Origin: Saccopteryx bilineata
Taxonomy: Eukaryota > Chordata > Mammalia > Chiroptera > Emballonuridae
Length of the DNA: 64,000 bases
Direction of reading: 5' to 3'
NCBI RefSeq assembly: GCF_036850765.1
Contig: NC_089492.1
Span: 162,624,296 to 162,688,295 of the forward strand
Below the pieces are notes generated by a model. That model was not told where the DNA came from. It was given only the letters and a program-made list of their open reading frames with translations, and made no database searches. Positions 1 to 11,783 of the stretch are shown here, piece by piece (position 1 is the first letter of the stretch; each line of letters starts with the position of its first letter). A program made the translations under genes and the position numbers.

Positions 1-54
1 CTGAATCCAGACTGACTGAATTGAAATAGCAGTACTATGATTTGTTTAGTGTTT

Positions 55-190
55 CATTTTTGAGCAAGTTACTTCACCACTCTGTGTCCCAGTTCCCTAA
101 GGGGATAGTAATAATATCTGCCTCATAAAGTTGTTTTGGGAACAAAATAAAGTGATATATGTAAAGCATTGAGAATAAGTTCTCATTCAT
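55..190 (+). repeat. MIR SINE, sense
   Basis: The stretch follows the MIR consensus order: a 'gcaagttacttcaccactctgtg' type segment, a 'taataatatctgcctcat' segment, then a 'gtaaagcattgagaa' segment. MIR is an ancient tRNA-derived mammalian SINE. Divergence is high and no target duplication is visible. Recognition is from remembered consensus, not an alignment. Confidence 0.5.
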
Positions 191-244
191 GGTGAGTACT
201 TACTCATCAAGGGTTTGCTGCTGATACGTTATCATTGTCATTTT

Positions 245-360
245 CTAATCCTAACAAAAGCCCTATAATTGATGTTTATTACTGTCTCCAGTGAAGAAAC
301 TGAGCAGTTATGTGGCTTGCCTAAAGACAAGTGCAATACAGTTAAGCAGGCATATGATCT
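245..360 (-). repeat. MIR-like fragment, antisense
   Basis: A block with 'aatcctaacaaaagccctataa' and 'gaagaaactgagcag' followed by a 'gcttgcctaaag' segment reads like the reverse complement of the MIR core. It is short and diverged. Confidence 0.35.
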
Positions 361-489
361 TGTATCTGTATAATTCTAAGTCTCATACTTGCTCTACACA
401 CCACACTAATATTAACAAGACGATTGATCATATGTCCATTCCAAACCAGAAGCTTTATATTTTCTAGTATTCTTCACAATGGTACAATG

Positions 490-605
490 GATCAGGGTTT
501 TCTATTTCCATTTTACAAATAAGGAAACTGAGGGTCAGAGTGGTTGAATAATTTCTAAGGCTATACAGTCAGCTAGGATTGAAGCAAGCCTGGAATATAA
601 ATGTA
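490..605 (-). repeat. MIR SINE, antisense
   Basis: The order 'ccattttacaaataagg', 'aaactgagggtcagag', then 'gctatacagtcagctagg' is the reverse-complement MIR core. A minus-strand open frame over this block is accidental. Positions 606-810 hold nothing recognisable. Confidence 0.55.
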
Positions 606-809
606 CCCTTAAATACTCTGCTAAATGACCTACACCTATTTTTACTGTTATTGGGAGCCATATTTCTTCATCTAACACCAGAGAGAATGTGAAATATGGG
701 TAATGTGGAATGTGCCACAGGAGACAGAGGCATCCAATGTGTAATGGCAACAGAATGAAGGGAGAGATATCTATCTGTTGTTATCTTATTGCTGGGTCAG
801 AGAGTACTT

Positions 810-1300
810 CATAGAGTAGGTGCCACTTAACTGGATCTTGCTGGGTGAATTTTAGCAGGCTGACGTGGTGGGGAGTGCATTTCTTATAGAGAAAAACTGT
901 CTGAACAAAGCATAAGGCTTGAGTATATATGAGTATGTTTGGTGAATATCAAGCAGAATAGACAGACATCATGAGGGGAAGCTGAAGATGGAAAGGTCAG
1001 CCCTGATTACAGAGGCTTCTCTGAGCACCACACTGAGAAATTTGGACTTCATTCTTTGGCACCAAGAAACCCCTGAAAATTTTTCAGAAGGAGAATTACA
1101 TGAATTGGCCTGTATTTTGGAAAACAAGGCTTAAAGCAATATGTAGGACAGACTGGATGGATGGAGTCTGGAGCCAGGAAGATGAGTTATATGTTTTTGC
1201 AATAGTTTATGCAAGACATTATAAAAACCAGAATTAGGGTGGAGTTGGAGAGCAAGGGATGGCTCTGAGAAATACTTAGAAATATCACTAATAGGATCAT
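810..1300 (+). repeat. Ancient interspersed repeat, family not assigned
   Basis: Phrases such as 'ctgaacaaagcataaggc', 'tttggacttcattctttgg' and 'gagaattacatgaattgg' match a common old mammalian repeat that I recognise by wording but cannot name. The same class appears near 60745-61480 and 51880-52200. There is no coding potential and no clear end. Confidence 0.3.
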
Positions 1301-1429
1301 CCCTGCTAATGGAAAAAGAAAACTGCGTACATGATACCTATGGTACATCAGTATCAATATCTTCATTCATCACATCTTTCTTGAGCATTTACTAGAATAT
1401 AAAGATATAAAACAGTTTCTATACAATTT

Positions 1430-1625
1430 TTTTTACTTACTGTTTGTTATCTAAGCCTTGTATATGCTTATCAAATTAATCCTCACAACAACCTTATGCA
1501 GTAGTTACTATTATTTTCTCCAATTTATAAATGAGGACACCAAAAGAGAGGCAAAATAACTTGCTGAAAGTCACGCACTTAGTGAGTGATAAAGCCTACC
1601 CTATATTCCTAGTACCTAGCACAAT
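1430..1625 (-). repeat. MIR SINE, antisense
   Basis: The block 'aatcctcacaacaacc', 'ttatgcagtagttactatt', 'aaatgaggacacc', 'acttgctgaaagtcacgc' closely follows the reverse-complement MIR core. It is the clearest MIR copy in the window. Confidence 0.6.
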
Positions 1626-1639
1626 ACACAATCACATTA

Positions 1640-2395
1640 ATGTAGGCTAAGACATTCCCCTCTGGCCTGGACAGTTGCAGTGGCTACTTAGCTGGCCTTT
1701 TGTGCTTCTATTCTTCCCTTTATTATCTCTTTTCTACTCATCAGCCAGAATATCTTTAAAAATAAACAAGTCATGTCCTGCTTAAAGACTTTCTGTGGTT
1801 TCCCACTTAGAATACAACCCCGAGTACTTTCCTGGGCCACTTAGCCCTGATCGCTGCTCCTGCCCACCACATTCCAACAATACCCACTTTCTTGCAGGCT
1901 ACGCAATATTCTAAGCACTTTCCCACTCAGGGCCTTTGCAAATGCTGTTCCTTCTACCAGGTATCATCTCCCCCATCTTTATCAGCTAAATTCTTACATA
2001 TATTTTTTGTTCTGTGTGTTTTTACTTATTTGTTATCTGAAGCACCATGCTGACTCATACTGGAGCCTGAACCAAAAGAAATAGTAATATTGATCCTGAC
2101 ATTATTTAGTATTTTGGTTGTTATAATGGAATGTTTACATTAATTTTATTATTTTAAATATTGCATTAAGAGATTATTGATCTCGATTACTGAGTTTTGT
2201 GGCACCCCCTTAAAACCTGCACAAGAGGCAAGTACCTTGCCCCCTAACCCTTGTCTCAGCCTTCCTTATCTGTCTCTTCCACTAACCTTCAAGCTTCAGG
2301 GGATCAAGGACCATGTATGTTTTTTATCACTAATGCACCACTGTGTGCAGCAGAGTGAGCGGCTTAGAAAAAGGAACAAATAAAATTTGTTGAAT
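1640..2395 (+). repeat. L2 LINE 3' region
   Basis: The segment includes 'cagggcctttgcaaatgctg' followed by 'ttccttctaccagg', and ends near 2300-2395 with 'aaggaccatgtatg' and a terminal 'ttgttgaatgattgaatgaa'. These are the hallmarks of the 3' end of the ancient L2 LINE. Some internal blocks (about 1990-2230) are not recognisable and may be diverged or inserted sequence. A short plus-strand open frame inside is accidental. Confidence 0.5.
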
Positions 2396-2399
2396 GATT

Positions 2400-2595
2400 G
2401 AATGAATATTCAAATGTATCATCTCATTTCATCCTCATAGTAATTCTGTGTTTGAGTATTCTTTTCTGTTTAGAGATGAAGAAACTGATATTAAAGCTGT
2501 TAAACAGCCTGCCCAAAGTAGGTACATGTTAATTAGTATGCAGCAGAGCTGAGTTTGAATCCAAGTTTCTGACTTTGGATCCAGGTCTTTCCCAC
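2400..2595 (-). repeat. MIR SINE, antisense
   Basis: The stretch runs 'atctcatttcatcctcatag', 'agatgaagaaactgata', 'cagcctgcccaaagtagg', 'cagagctgagtttgaatcc', which is the MIR core and tRNA-like head in reverse complement. Divergence indicates great age. Confidence 0.6.
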
Positions 2596-3719
2596 TTTAC
2601 CCGCCCCTGTTCTGAGATACATTCAAACAAAGGCTAAAGAGACTTTTATCAGGGCTGTTTCAGAAAGAGATTCGAATTGTATGGGAAGCTGAACTAGTTG
2701 ACTTACATGTTTTCTTCAAATACTTAATATTCTTTAATTCTATGATGATCACCTTATAGAACCTGGTAACCTTAGTGTATTCACCTGAAAAGTAGGAAGA
2801 ATAGTACTCATTTAACTGACTTGTTGTGAGCATTAAATATGTCAGTTGCCAAAGACAGTATTTTCCATCTAAGAGATATCAAATGTTATTAAGTATAATC
2901 ATAATCATCAACTCAGATGAGAGGAACAACCCCAGAGTTGGGCAGTGAAATAACTTCCCTCCACTTCCATGGAAAGTGCCAGTTCTCCATGTGAGAATCA
3001 GACTCACTATCTCACTTCTGGACTTGACTTCCTGATGGGAAGCAGGTCACTCAATCTCATTTTGAAGTTGAGAGTCTTAGACTCTGAAATAGAACCAGAA
3101 ACAAGACCTGTTGGTTTTCACCTAACACTCCTGTCTCCTGACTTTCTTAGGGGAAACTAATTTCCAGCAGCTACCAATCAAGCCTTCTTTCCTGGCCCTT
3201 CTCTGCTAGTCAGTGAGATGACCTGGCATATGGGAGGAACAGGGAGGAGGCTCCTTCTTACAGAGAAGTTCCCTCCAGTACAAGCAGCATTATCTATAAA
3301 ACATCTCCACATGGAGAAAAGGGAGAAGAATGTTTTATCTCTTGACAGTAAAGTCAGAATGAGTGTTTCATGGGAGAGGGTATGGTTTTAATCAGCTGAG
3401 GTTGCATGTGGAAGCTTCCTGGCTCCTCTCCTTCATCTTTTCTTATGCCAGAATCTTACTCCAAAAAGGCTAACCCAGGCCAGTGATAGAATTATATCCA
3501 GTGCAATGCCTATCCCTGGAGAACTTCATAGCTGGTGTGGGTCTCATAGCTGGCACCCAATAAACACATGTTGAGTGACTGTATAATGGACAACTTTATA
3601 CACATGCTCACAAATTTACAGGCCTCTGGTATGAGGCATCTGTCCACAGACACTTTCTCCTTTGAATTTCCTTTCATGTTTTTTTTCACTTTCTTGGTTT
3701 ATTTCTTATGCTCCTTTGC

Positions 3720-3754
<35 letters not shown>

Positions 3755-4875
3755 GTCAAGATAAAAAAGATGTGGAGGTATATAACAGATCAATTTTACT
3801 TAAAATAAAGGTAACTGCAGACTGACAGTGTAACTTACCACAGCAAAATGTCCTATTCTGCTGTTAGTGCAATTGATATGAAAATGTAAGTGAGGTTTGA
3901 CTGAGTTTGCTCTATTATCTGCACAATTTAATATTCAGTATCATTTTAGAGTGAGTTAGTGAGGCATAACTGCCTTTTCAAACCAGAGTGAAGCATACAG
4001 GGGAGCAGATTCTGAGACCAGAAAGTAAACAGAAGGAAAATATGTGAGAATACACATTGACAAGGGTTGGCAAGATAGATCGAGGGAAGAATGGAGCAGA
4101 GACAGTATAAAGAGAGGGTTGGAAAGGTAGAGTATTTGCTTACCTGCCACTGCTAAAAACAGTGTGATATGACAGACAATGTCAGAGACCCAATATGGAT
4201 TTTATGCCACAGTACTCAGTGGCCATGCAGATGCAGTAGAACATATTTAATATAATGTGAAGGATATGTTATCAGGTGGGGAAACACAGAAATGGAAAAT
4301 CCAATGTGTGTAACACTAAAGAGTCCAGACAGGTAGCAACTGGGAGACTGGCAGTGGATAAGCAACTGTGCTCCAAGCCACTGATACTGGCACTGATATG
4401 GGCTCACTGGTAAGAGCAAGGCATGTCCCAATACTGGCAAGAAGTGCAGTGTGTAGTTAATTATAAACATGGCTCCTTTGCCATATAAACTTTGCAGCTC
4501 CTTCCAGCAAGAGGTAGAATCCATTCTCCATCCATTGATTCTCCACCCATTTGACCATTTGACTACTCTGTACAACATGTTGAAAGCAGATGCTTAAAAA
4601 TAACTTGTTGATTGGGGATTGTCTTCTCTCTTGCTGTTTTTAGAACCATGGCCATTTCTCCAATGTGAAGATTACCAGGCTAGCTTATTAAATAATGAGA
4701 GATGTATGTCCCTGTCACCTTTACCACCCAAGCCAACAGACTCCTGCCAACCACCAGTAGCAGAAACATCCACCCGATTAACAGTTGCCTATATCACATA
4801 AGTGAACCTAGATAAAATCAGCCAACAAACCACTCAGCCAAACCATGTCCAAAGTGCCAACACAAAGAATTATAA
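2596..4875. other. Non-coding stretch, little recognisable
   Basis: No credible gene is seen. Positions about 2750-2850 carry a weak MIR-like block. The remainder is ordinary A+T-leaning sequence with accidental open frames, one of which runs through the CA microsatellite near 3724. No conserved motif or splice structure stands out. Confidence 0.5.
3724..3753. repeat. (CA)n microsatellite
   Basis: About 15 uninterrupted CA units. It is not at the tail of a recognised SINE, unlike the CA tracts at 9090 and 45556. Confidence 0.9.
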
Positions 4876-5059
4876 CCTAAACTAATGGTAATTGTTTAAG
4901 CCATTAAGGTTGGGAGATGTTTGGACTTGGCTTGGAGGGGTGAACACACAATACAGTGTACAGATGATGTGTTGTTGAGTTGTGCATCTGAAACCTACAT
5001 ACTTTTGTTAACCAATGTCACCCCAATAAATTCAATAAAAGGGGGAAAAGAAAAAAATA
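4876..5059 (+). repeat. L1 3' UTR fragment
   Basis: The sequence has the L1 3' end signature: 'acagtgtacagatgatgtg', 'gcatctgaaacctacat', 'aatgtcaccccaataaa', then an A-rich tail. Only the extreme 3' end is present, as expected of a severely 5'-truncated L1 insertion. Confidence 0.65.
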
Positions 5060-6899
5060 ACTAATATACAGGAGTATCACATTAGTAAGTAGTTCAGGAA
5101 TTTGGGAACAAGAATTCAGTAAACAAAAAACTCACTTTTGGGAACAAACCAGGAAGCCAGTAACAAGAACCTGAGTAAACAGAAAGACAGTCTCAGAAGC
5201 AGAAGAAAATTTGTCAGATTTTGGGTCCTCACAATAGGGGTGAATAATCTTAAAGTAAAAGTGTTTAATACCGTAATGTGAATCAAAATTTGCAAAGTGC
5301 CTTCAGGGTCATGTCAGGATTGCTGCTGAAAATCTTGACTTTTAATTTTCCTACCCCTCTTGTGTGCCTATTTTTCACAAGAGCTATTCCAAAAATTTCC
5401 AAATTCTTCAGATCCCAGACCACACATGGTTTTCTTACTGTTTCACCTGATGACCTTACCTGCCATGTCACTAAGAGAACAGAAGCAAGCAAATAAGAAC
5501 TCAGTCAACCTTCTGCCCCAAAAGAATAGACTTAAACAACTGCATCCAGATTTTCTCCCTTTTCCCCAACACCCTGAAAGCAACGTCCTTCTCATGTCTG
5601 TTAATCACCTAGCCCTAGACATACCTATAAGACTTATATTATGTTCCTATATCCTCTCTTCCACCTTCACTCTTTCCTTACTTGTTTTTTTCCCATCAGA
5701 ATGTAAAAATTCCAATCATTTCCATTTTAAGAAGCCTCCCTTAGTCGCTTTGTTCTTCTGAACACCCTATTTCTCTCTTTCCCATCACTCTTAAACTCTG
5801 GGAAAAAGTGCTACACATTTCCTGCTCCTATGACCTTCCCACCATTTATTTTCCAAATTTGTTCAATTTTTTTGTTTCTGCTCTCAACAGTTACTCTCAA
5901 CTAAACCTGGGGACAAGTCTGAGACTGACATATGTAATGACATCCCCCTTGCTCTTTTTAATTACATTTGAAATGTTCTGACCTGTCAGATCTTGTCTAT
6001 CCAGTTTCCCTTAGGATATTGTGCTGAAAGTGAGCTACTACTTCTCCGAACTAGAAGATGTCTTCCCAGTCAATTAATTATTATGAATTGTCATTCTTAG
6101 ATTAAGAATTAAAAGGGACAGACTACAAGGCTAAAGCTTGATTTCAGTTAATCGTGAGAGATCTGTATGATGCTGAGGTTCTTTACCTGTGAAAAGTCAT
6201 AGCCAGAGTGACCTACTTTAAGGAAGGCCACACCAATGCCATTAGTCCAAAATAGTACTCGGTCTAAAGTTCAGGAATCTGTATAGATAGGAGGAGAAAG
6301 AGAAAACCACAGTCTAACTTTTGTGTCTGGGAATTAATCACATCTAGAAAGGACCACGCCATAGGCCTTTCCACTGGCACTTAGAAGCTAAGATTTGCAA
6401 ATACTCACATTTCTCCAATTCTACTTGCCACCACCCCCAACTCCCCACCCCCGCCAGCCGATGTCACTCTATCCTCTTGTTTATTCAAGTTCTTATAACT
6501 GGCCTCCTGGTTGGTTCTGGAGAAAAGTAACTTACAAGCAAAAGCCTAGTAGCAAGAAAGAAATGAAAATGGAGGGCTTTTGTTTCCAGCTTCTGCAATT
6601 CAGAAAAATATTTATATGAAAGTGGGGAATGGGAGTGGCCGCAGGGTACTTATAGACTATATCCAGAAACAAACCTTCCTAATACTAAAAGCAGCACTCA
6701 CAAAAAAAGCAAATAGGCAAGGTCTTTTACAAGCTATTAAAACAGGGGAAATTCCAGAAACTAACAGGTAAAGCTAAAATTAAATGTATATATTAAATGA
6801 GCACTAAGTTTTTTAGCTAATAAAAAAAGTTTTTTCTATTGGATCACAAATCAAAACTCACATTTCATACTAAATAAAAAGGCACAGATATAAAGTAAA
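5060..6899. other. Non-coding stretch, no gene recognised
   Basis: No feature can be firmly named. Around 5750-5930 the pyrimidine-rich wording suggests an old interspersed repeat. Positions about 6424-6460 are C-rich. Open frames here lack any recognisable domain. Confidence 0.4.
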
Positions 6900-7130
6900 G
6901 TTACTGAAAAAGATTGATAATCAAAGATTGTGCAAATATATCCTAGGTGGATGCAAATAATTTCACACAAGATTACATTAAGTGGTGAAGGGTGCATGAT
7001 GCAGTGTGTAGATGGTATTATATTGAGTTATATACTTGCAACCTGTATGGTCTGGTGAACCATGTCATCCCAAAACATTTAAAAAATTATTTAATTAATT
7101 TTAAAAATAATAAATAAATAAGTCAAAACC
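6900..7130 (+). repeat. L1 3' UTR fragment
   Basis: The segment around 6985-7080 has the L1 3' UTR phrase order ('gatgcagtgtgtagatgg', 'atacttgcaacctgtatgg', 'aaccatgtcatccc') followed by an A+T-rich tail. It is more diverged than the copy at 4876. Confidence 0.5.
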
Positions 7131-7280
7131 ATCGAAAACAAAGAACACTTTATAATGTAAATTCTTCAAATAAACCTAAAAGTTATAAATTTAGTTATAG
7201 AAAATAGTTTAACATCAACATCATCAAGCAAAAATTGTAGGAGATAAAAAGAAGAAATTGATAGAAATGAATTAGTGATA

Positions 7281-7441
7281 AGAGCCATCTGTGAGATTGC
7301 TGCCAACTACAAGAAGAAGTATGTCTTCAAACTGAGGTGAGGCCCCTCCTGCTCACTATCCCTTTTCTGGTGGTTTGACTTGGCATCAGCGACTGGACAG
7401 GGGCCCACTTCATGGGCCGACTCCACGCCTGAAGTGCTCTT
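7281..7441 (+). pseudogene. Orphan exon fragment resembling a beta-spectrin PH domain
   Basis: From 7284 one frame reads AICEIAANYKKKYVFKLR, ending at an AG|gtgagg splice-donor-like junction at 7335-7340. In the beta-spectrin PH domain a strand with CE(V/I)A, a YKKKK run and HVFKLR has the same order; here one lysine codon is missing and His is replaced by Tyr. The following 100 bases are GC-rich and would be intron. No acceptor, upstream exon or downstream exon is visible, and the surroundings are AT-rich L1-like DNA. This fits a displaced genomic fragment, not a working gene. The family assignment comes from memory of the domain and could be coincidental for so short a match. Confidence 0.45.
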
Positions 7442-8205
7442 CAGGGGTTACAGAATTTCCTAAAATGCTACAGGATTGGAACTATGGGACAGCAAATATA
7501 ACAGAGGATCATAAGAAAATTGATAATCTTAAATATTTACATTAACAAAAACAATAAAAATAAGTTAAGTATTTAACTTAAGAATTTGGAAAAAGAAAAC
7601 CTAATTTAAACAGTGTAAGGTAAAATAAATTAGTAGAAAAAGATGAAAATTTGTGAACTATATAATAGATGATAAATAGGAGAAGAAATAGAAAAATAAA
7701 TTCAAAGCTGAAAACTGGGGAAGAGGGGACAATGATTACCCCAAGCTAACAAAATCAAGAAAATACAAGAGAAAGGACAAAATAAGAAATTAATGTGAGG
7801 AAATAATCACAGATGTAGAGAAAAACAAAAGATTATGATATTTTGTTTACTGTTATACAAATTTTAAAACTTGATTAAAATATTTATCTAAAAATACAAA
7901 TTATAAGATTTAAATCTAGAAAAAATGGAATAACAATGTCCATGAAATATATAGTTGTCAATAAGCTAAACCTTCCAAAATACTTCTAGATCCAGATATT
8001 TTCACGAGGGAATTCTTCCAAACATTTATGGAGTTTTTAACTGTTCCTGAATATAGAAAATTAGTGCATTCTATTAAGTATTACATTGACATCAAAACAT
8101 ATAAATGATTGCTTTGGAAAAGGAAATTAGAGACCAAACTAATATATTAATATAAGTGCAAAAATCAGTGCAAGAATCCTCAATATATAAACTTTAATCC
8201 AAGAA
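7442..8205 (+). repeat. Old L1 ORF2 fragment (outer element)
   Basis: A+T-rich DNA with decayed L1 ORF2 wording on the plus strand, including 'ccagatattttcacgaggg' and 'aattcttccaaacatttatgg', which correspond to the segment leading into the reverse transcriptase. All frames are broken. The same old element seems to resume near 11142. Confidence 0.45.
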
Positions 8206-8725
8206 TCCTGTGATTTTCAGCGTTGGAAAGATTTTATTACTGATTTAATCTCTACTCATTATTGATTTGTTTAGATTTTCTATTTCTTTAATTCTCAGTT
8301 TTGGTAGGTAGTATATTTCTAGGAATTTATTCATTTCTTCTCATATATTCAACTTATTGACATATAATTGCTCATAGTATCTTTTATAATCCTTTGTATT
8401 CCTGTGGTATCAATTTGTAATGTTTCCTCTTTGATTTCTGATTTTGTAATTTGAATCTTCTATCTTTTTATCTTAGTGTAGCAAAAGGTTTTCAATTTTA
8501 TCTTTTTAAAACACAAACTGTTTTTTTCATTGATTTTTATCCCATTGTTTTACAAATCTGAATTCATTTATTTCTCCTCAATGTTTGTTTCCTTCCTTCT
8601 GCTAACTTTGGGTTTAGTTTATTCTTCTTTTTCTAGTTCCTTGAAGTATAATATTAGTTTATTTATATGAAATATTTTTTCATTTTTAATGTAGATGTTT
8701 ACTACTATAAACATCCTTATCAGTG
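8206..8725 (-). repeat. Inverted 5' part of a younger L1 (ORF2)
   Basis: Read on the minus strand this is L1 ORF2 between the endonuclease and reverse transcriptase. The plus-strand signs are 'tcttagtgtagcaaaagg', 'ctgctaactttgggtttag' and 'ttctttttctagttccttg'. It lies head to head with the plus-strand L1 starting at about 8726, as in twin-primed L1 insertions whose 5' portion is inverted. Confidence 0.55.
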
Positions 8726-8796
8726 CTTCTTTTGTGGAAGGTAAGAGACTTGTACACTGAAAACTACAATACACACATGGAAGAATTGAAAAAGAA

Positions 8797-9086
8797 CCTG
8801 ATCAGGTGGTGGCGCAGTGGATAAAACATTGGACTGGGATGCGGAAGACCCAAGTTCGAGACCCTGAGGTTGCCAGCTTGAGTGTGGGCTCATCTGCTTT
8901 GAGCAAGGCTCACCAGCTTGCACCCAAGGTCACTGGCTTGAGCAAGGGATCACTCAGTGTGCTGTAGCCCTCCAGTCAAGGCACATATGAGAAGGCAATC
9001 AATTAACAACTAAGGTGCCACAACAAAAAATGAATGCTTCTCATCTCTCTCCCTTCCTGTCTGTCCTTCTCTTTGTCTCTCTCTGT

Positions 9087-9115
<29 letters not shown>
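8797..9115 (+). mobile_element. SINE type B (CCTGATCAGGTGG head) with CA tail
   Basis: A tRNA-derived head with B-box-like 'gttcgagaccc' is followed by a body of repeated 'ggcttgag'/'cagcttg' words, 'aaggcacatatgagaaggca', a CT-rich stretch and a (CA)n tail at about 9090-9115. It sits in L1, with an imperfect duplication 'attgaaaaagaa' (8785-8796) and 'aatgaagaagaa' (9116-9127). SINEs of this type are transcribed by pol III and moved by L1. Confidence 0.75.
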
Positions 9116-9117
<2 letters not shown>

Positions 9118-9834
9118 TGAAGAAGAAACAAATAAAATGAAAGATATATGCTGTTTATAGATTGGAACACATAATATTATTTAAATACCCATACTATCCA
9201 AAGTGATCTACAGATTCATTGCTGTCCCCATCAAAATTCCAATGGCATTTATTTTATAGGACTAAAAGAAACAATATTAAAATTCATATGGAACCATAAA
9301 AGACCCAGAATAGTCAAAGTGATCTTAAGAAAGAATAACAAAGATAGAGGCATCACACTTCCTGGTTTCAAACTATATTACAAAGCTACAGTAATTAAAT
9401 CAGTAATGTACTGTCATGAAGATATTGAATAGATGGGCATAAAACCAATGGAACGAAATAGAGAGCCCATGACTACACTATCAATGATTGTTGACAGGTG
9501 TACCAAGACATACAATGGGGCAAAGATAGTATTTTGAATAATTGGTGCTGGGAAAACTGAATATTCACGTACAAAAGAATGAAATTGAACTCTTACCTTA
9601 CACCATATACAATGCAAAAATGGATTAAAGATTTAAATATAAAACCTGAAAATGTAAAACTTCTAGAAGAAAACATGATGGAAAAGCTTTTTGGTATTGG
9701 TCTTGGAAATAATTTCTTAGATATGATCCCAAAAGCACAGGCTACAAAAGCCAAAATCAACAAGTGGGGCTACCTCAAACCAAATAACACAGCCACGGAA
9801 ATAATCAACAGGATAGAAAAGCAACTTTCATTTT

Positions 9835-10030
9835 TAATTTTTTTTTTGAAGACTTATTTATTTACTTTACAGTGCAGGGGGACGGAGTGAGAAGTATCAA
9901 CTCATAGTTGCTTCACTTTAGTTGTTAGTTGATTGTTGTATGTGCCTTGGCCAGGCAAGCCCAGGGTTTCAAACTCGGGACCCCAGCATTCCAGGCTCAC
10001 AATTTACCCACTGCACCACCACAGGTCAGG
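9835..10030 (-). mobile_element. SINE type C, antisense
   Basis: The reverse complement begins GCCTGACCTGTGGTGGTGC and contains a B-box-like segment and 'aaggcacatacaa'-type wording, ending in an A-rich tail (T run on the plus strand). It interrupts L1 ORF2; the 'agaaaagcaacttt' before it and 'agaaaggcaactttt' after it look like the target duplication. Confidence 0.7.
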
Positions 10031-11141
10031 CAGAAAGGCAACTTTTAGAATGGGAGAAAATATTTTCAAATTGTTGTCTGTTAAAGAGTTCATTTTCAAA
10101 ATACATAAGGAACTCCTACAAATTTATAGCAAAATAAAAATAATCTGGTTTAAAAAAATAGGTAAAGGACTTGATTAGACATTTCTCCAAAGGAGATATG
10201 CAAATGGCCAACAGGTATATGAGAAAATGCTTAACATCATTAATTATCAGGAAAATGCACTTTGAAACCATAATGAAATGTCATCTCACATCTATTAGAA
10301 TGGCAAATAAAGGGCAAGTATTGACAAGCCTAGAGAAATTGGAACCCTTGTTCACTGTTGATGGGAATGTAATCTGGTAGGGCCATGATGGAAAACAATA
10401 TGGAGGTTCTTTTAAAAACTAAAAATAGAACTACCATATGATCCAGCAGTCCCACTTCTGGGTATATATCCAGAAAAATTTACATTAGGATCTCCAAGAG
10501 ATATTGACACTCTCATGTTCATTGTAGCACTAGTAATAGTAGTCAAGATATGAAAACAATCTGAGTGTTACTCAGTAGTTAAATGAATTTTTAAAATGTG
10601 ATATGTGCATACAATGAATTATCATTCATTCCTGACAAGAAGGAAATCCTGCAATATGCAACACATGGATGAACCTTCAGGACATTTTCTAAGTTAAATA
10701 AACCAGTCACAAGACAAACACTGCATGATCACTTATATGAGTTCCCTAAAATAGTCAAATTCATAGAAGCAGAGAATCCAGTTACGGTTACCACAAACTA
10801 AAGGGCGGGAAACATGGAGAGCTGTTACTCAGTGTTTCAGTTACGCTAGATAAATTCTAAAGGTTTGCTGTACAACATAGTGAGTACCAGTAATAAAATA
10901 GTATTGTGCACTTCAAAACTTAAGGGGTTAGATCTCATGTTAAGTGTTCTTGCTATACACAAACATACAAAGGAACACAAGAAAACTCTGGGAGATGCTA
11001 GATATGTCTACTACTTTGATTGTGGTGGTGGTATCATGAAAGTTTGCATATGTCCAAACTCATTAAATTGTACACATTAAATATGAGTAGTTCTTTGTAA
11101 TCAATTATACCTCAATAAAGCAATTTCTACAAAAGAGCAGA

Positions 11142-11640
11142 GGAAAGATGTCCATTTTCACCATACTTATTTAACACTGTTTGAAAGTACTAGAAAACCC
11201 ATGAGACAATAAAAAGAAATTTAAAATGTAAAAATTAAAAAGAAGGATGAAAATTACCATTATGGGGTTCACCAGGAAAACCTAAGATAATACATTTTTA
11301 AAAACTATAAACAATAAGACTAATTCAGAAACATAGCAAAGACTGCCTAGATCAATCAGTTTCTAACCACAAGTAATGGATAATGAGTATGTAGTTTTAT
11401 TATTATTTTAAAAATACTTATCATATATGGTCACAAACTGTTTTTTTTATTAAAAATAACATTTAATGGCAGAATGACATTCCCAGGAATTTGAAAACTA
11501 TTCAAGTTTTGCAATGATCACTTAGATAAATCAAACTTAAAAAGAAAAATAGATGGTAAAAATTTGTACCTAGGACTGGATCGGATCAAGTAATTAGCAA
11601 ATTCTGTCATCAGTACACAGCTGTAATTCTGACATATAAT
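11142..11640 (+). repeat. Possible continuation of the outer old L1
   Basis: Wording such as 'aaagatgtccattttcacc', 'atacttatttaacactg' and 'gaaagtactagaaaaccca' corresponds to the reverse-transcriptase region of L1 ORF2, strongly decayed. It would follow on from the fragment ending near 8205, making the intervening 2.9 kb a later L1 insertion. Beyond about 11400 the match becomes unclear. Confidence 0.4.
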
Positions 11641-11783
11641 AGACATTCTATAAATGTTTGTTGAATACACTGCTGGATAAAAAGCAAGGATTAAAAATTC
11701 ATGGGCTAACCCTTGAAAACTATAGGCTTCATTTTTATTACTAATGGGAGATTAGGTTTCAAGACAAGATGATGGAATGATTT

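Larger units (their letters stand above)
8726..11141 (+). repeat. L1 3' half (late ORF2 and 3' UTR)
   Basis: Starting with 'gagacttgtacactgaaaac', the sequence follows late L1 ORF2: the 'atcaaaattccaatggcat' segment, the 'tatggaaccataaaagaccc' segment, the 'gggaatgtaatctgg' cysteine-rich region and the C terminus, then the 3' UTR ending near 'acctcaataaag'. Frames are broken by stops and by two SINEs (8797-9115 and 9835-10030). With 8206-8725 it forms one probable inverted L1 insertion. Confidence 0.65.

Noticed and set aside
3568..3825. 85-codon frame with a Thr-His repeat
   Set aside because: Produced by the CA microsatellite; no domain, no neighbouring exon.
4216..4578. 120-codon minus-strand frame with hydrophobic segments
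   Set aside because: No recognisable domain, no splice or promoter context; expected by chance in 64 kb.
5360..5761. 133-codon plus-strand frame
   Set aside because: Composition follows pyrimidine-rich non-coding DNA and no known protein pattern is visible.
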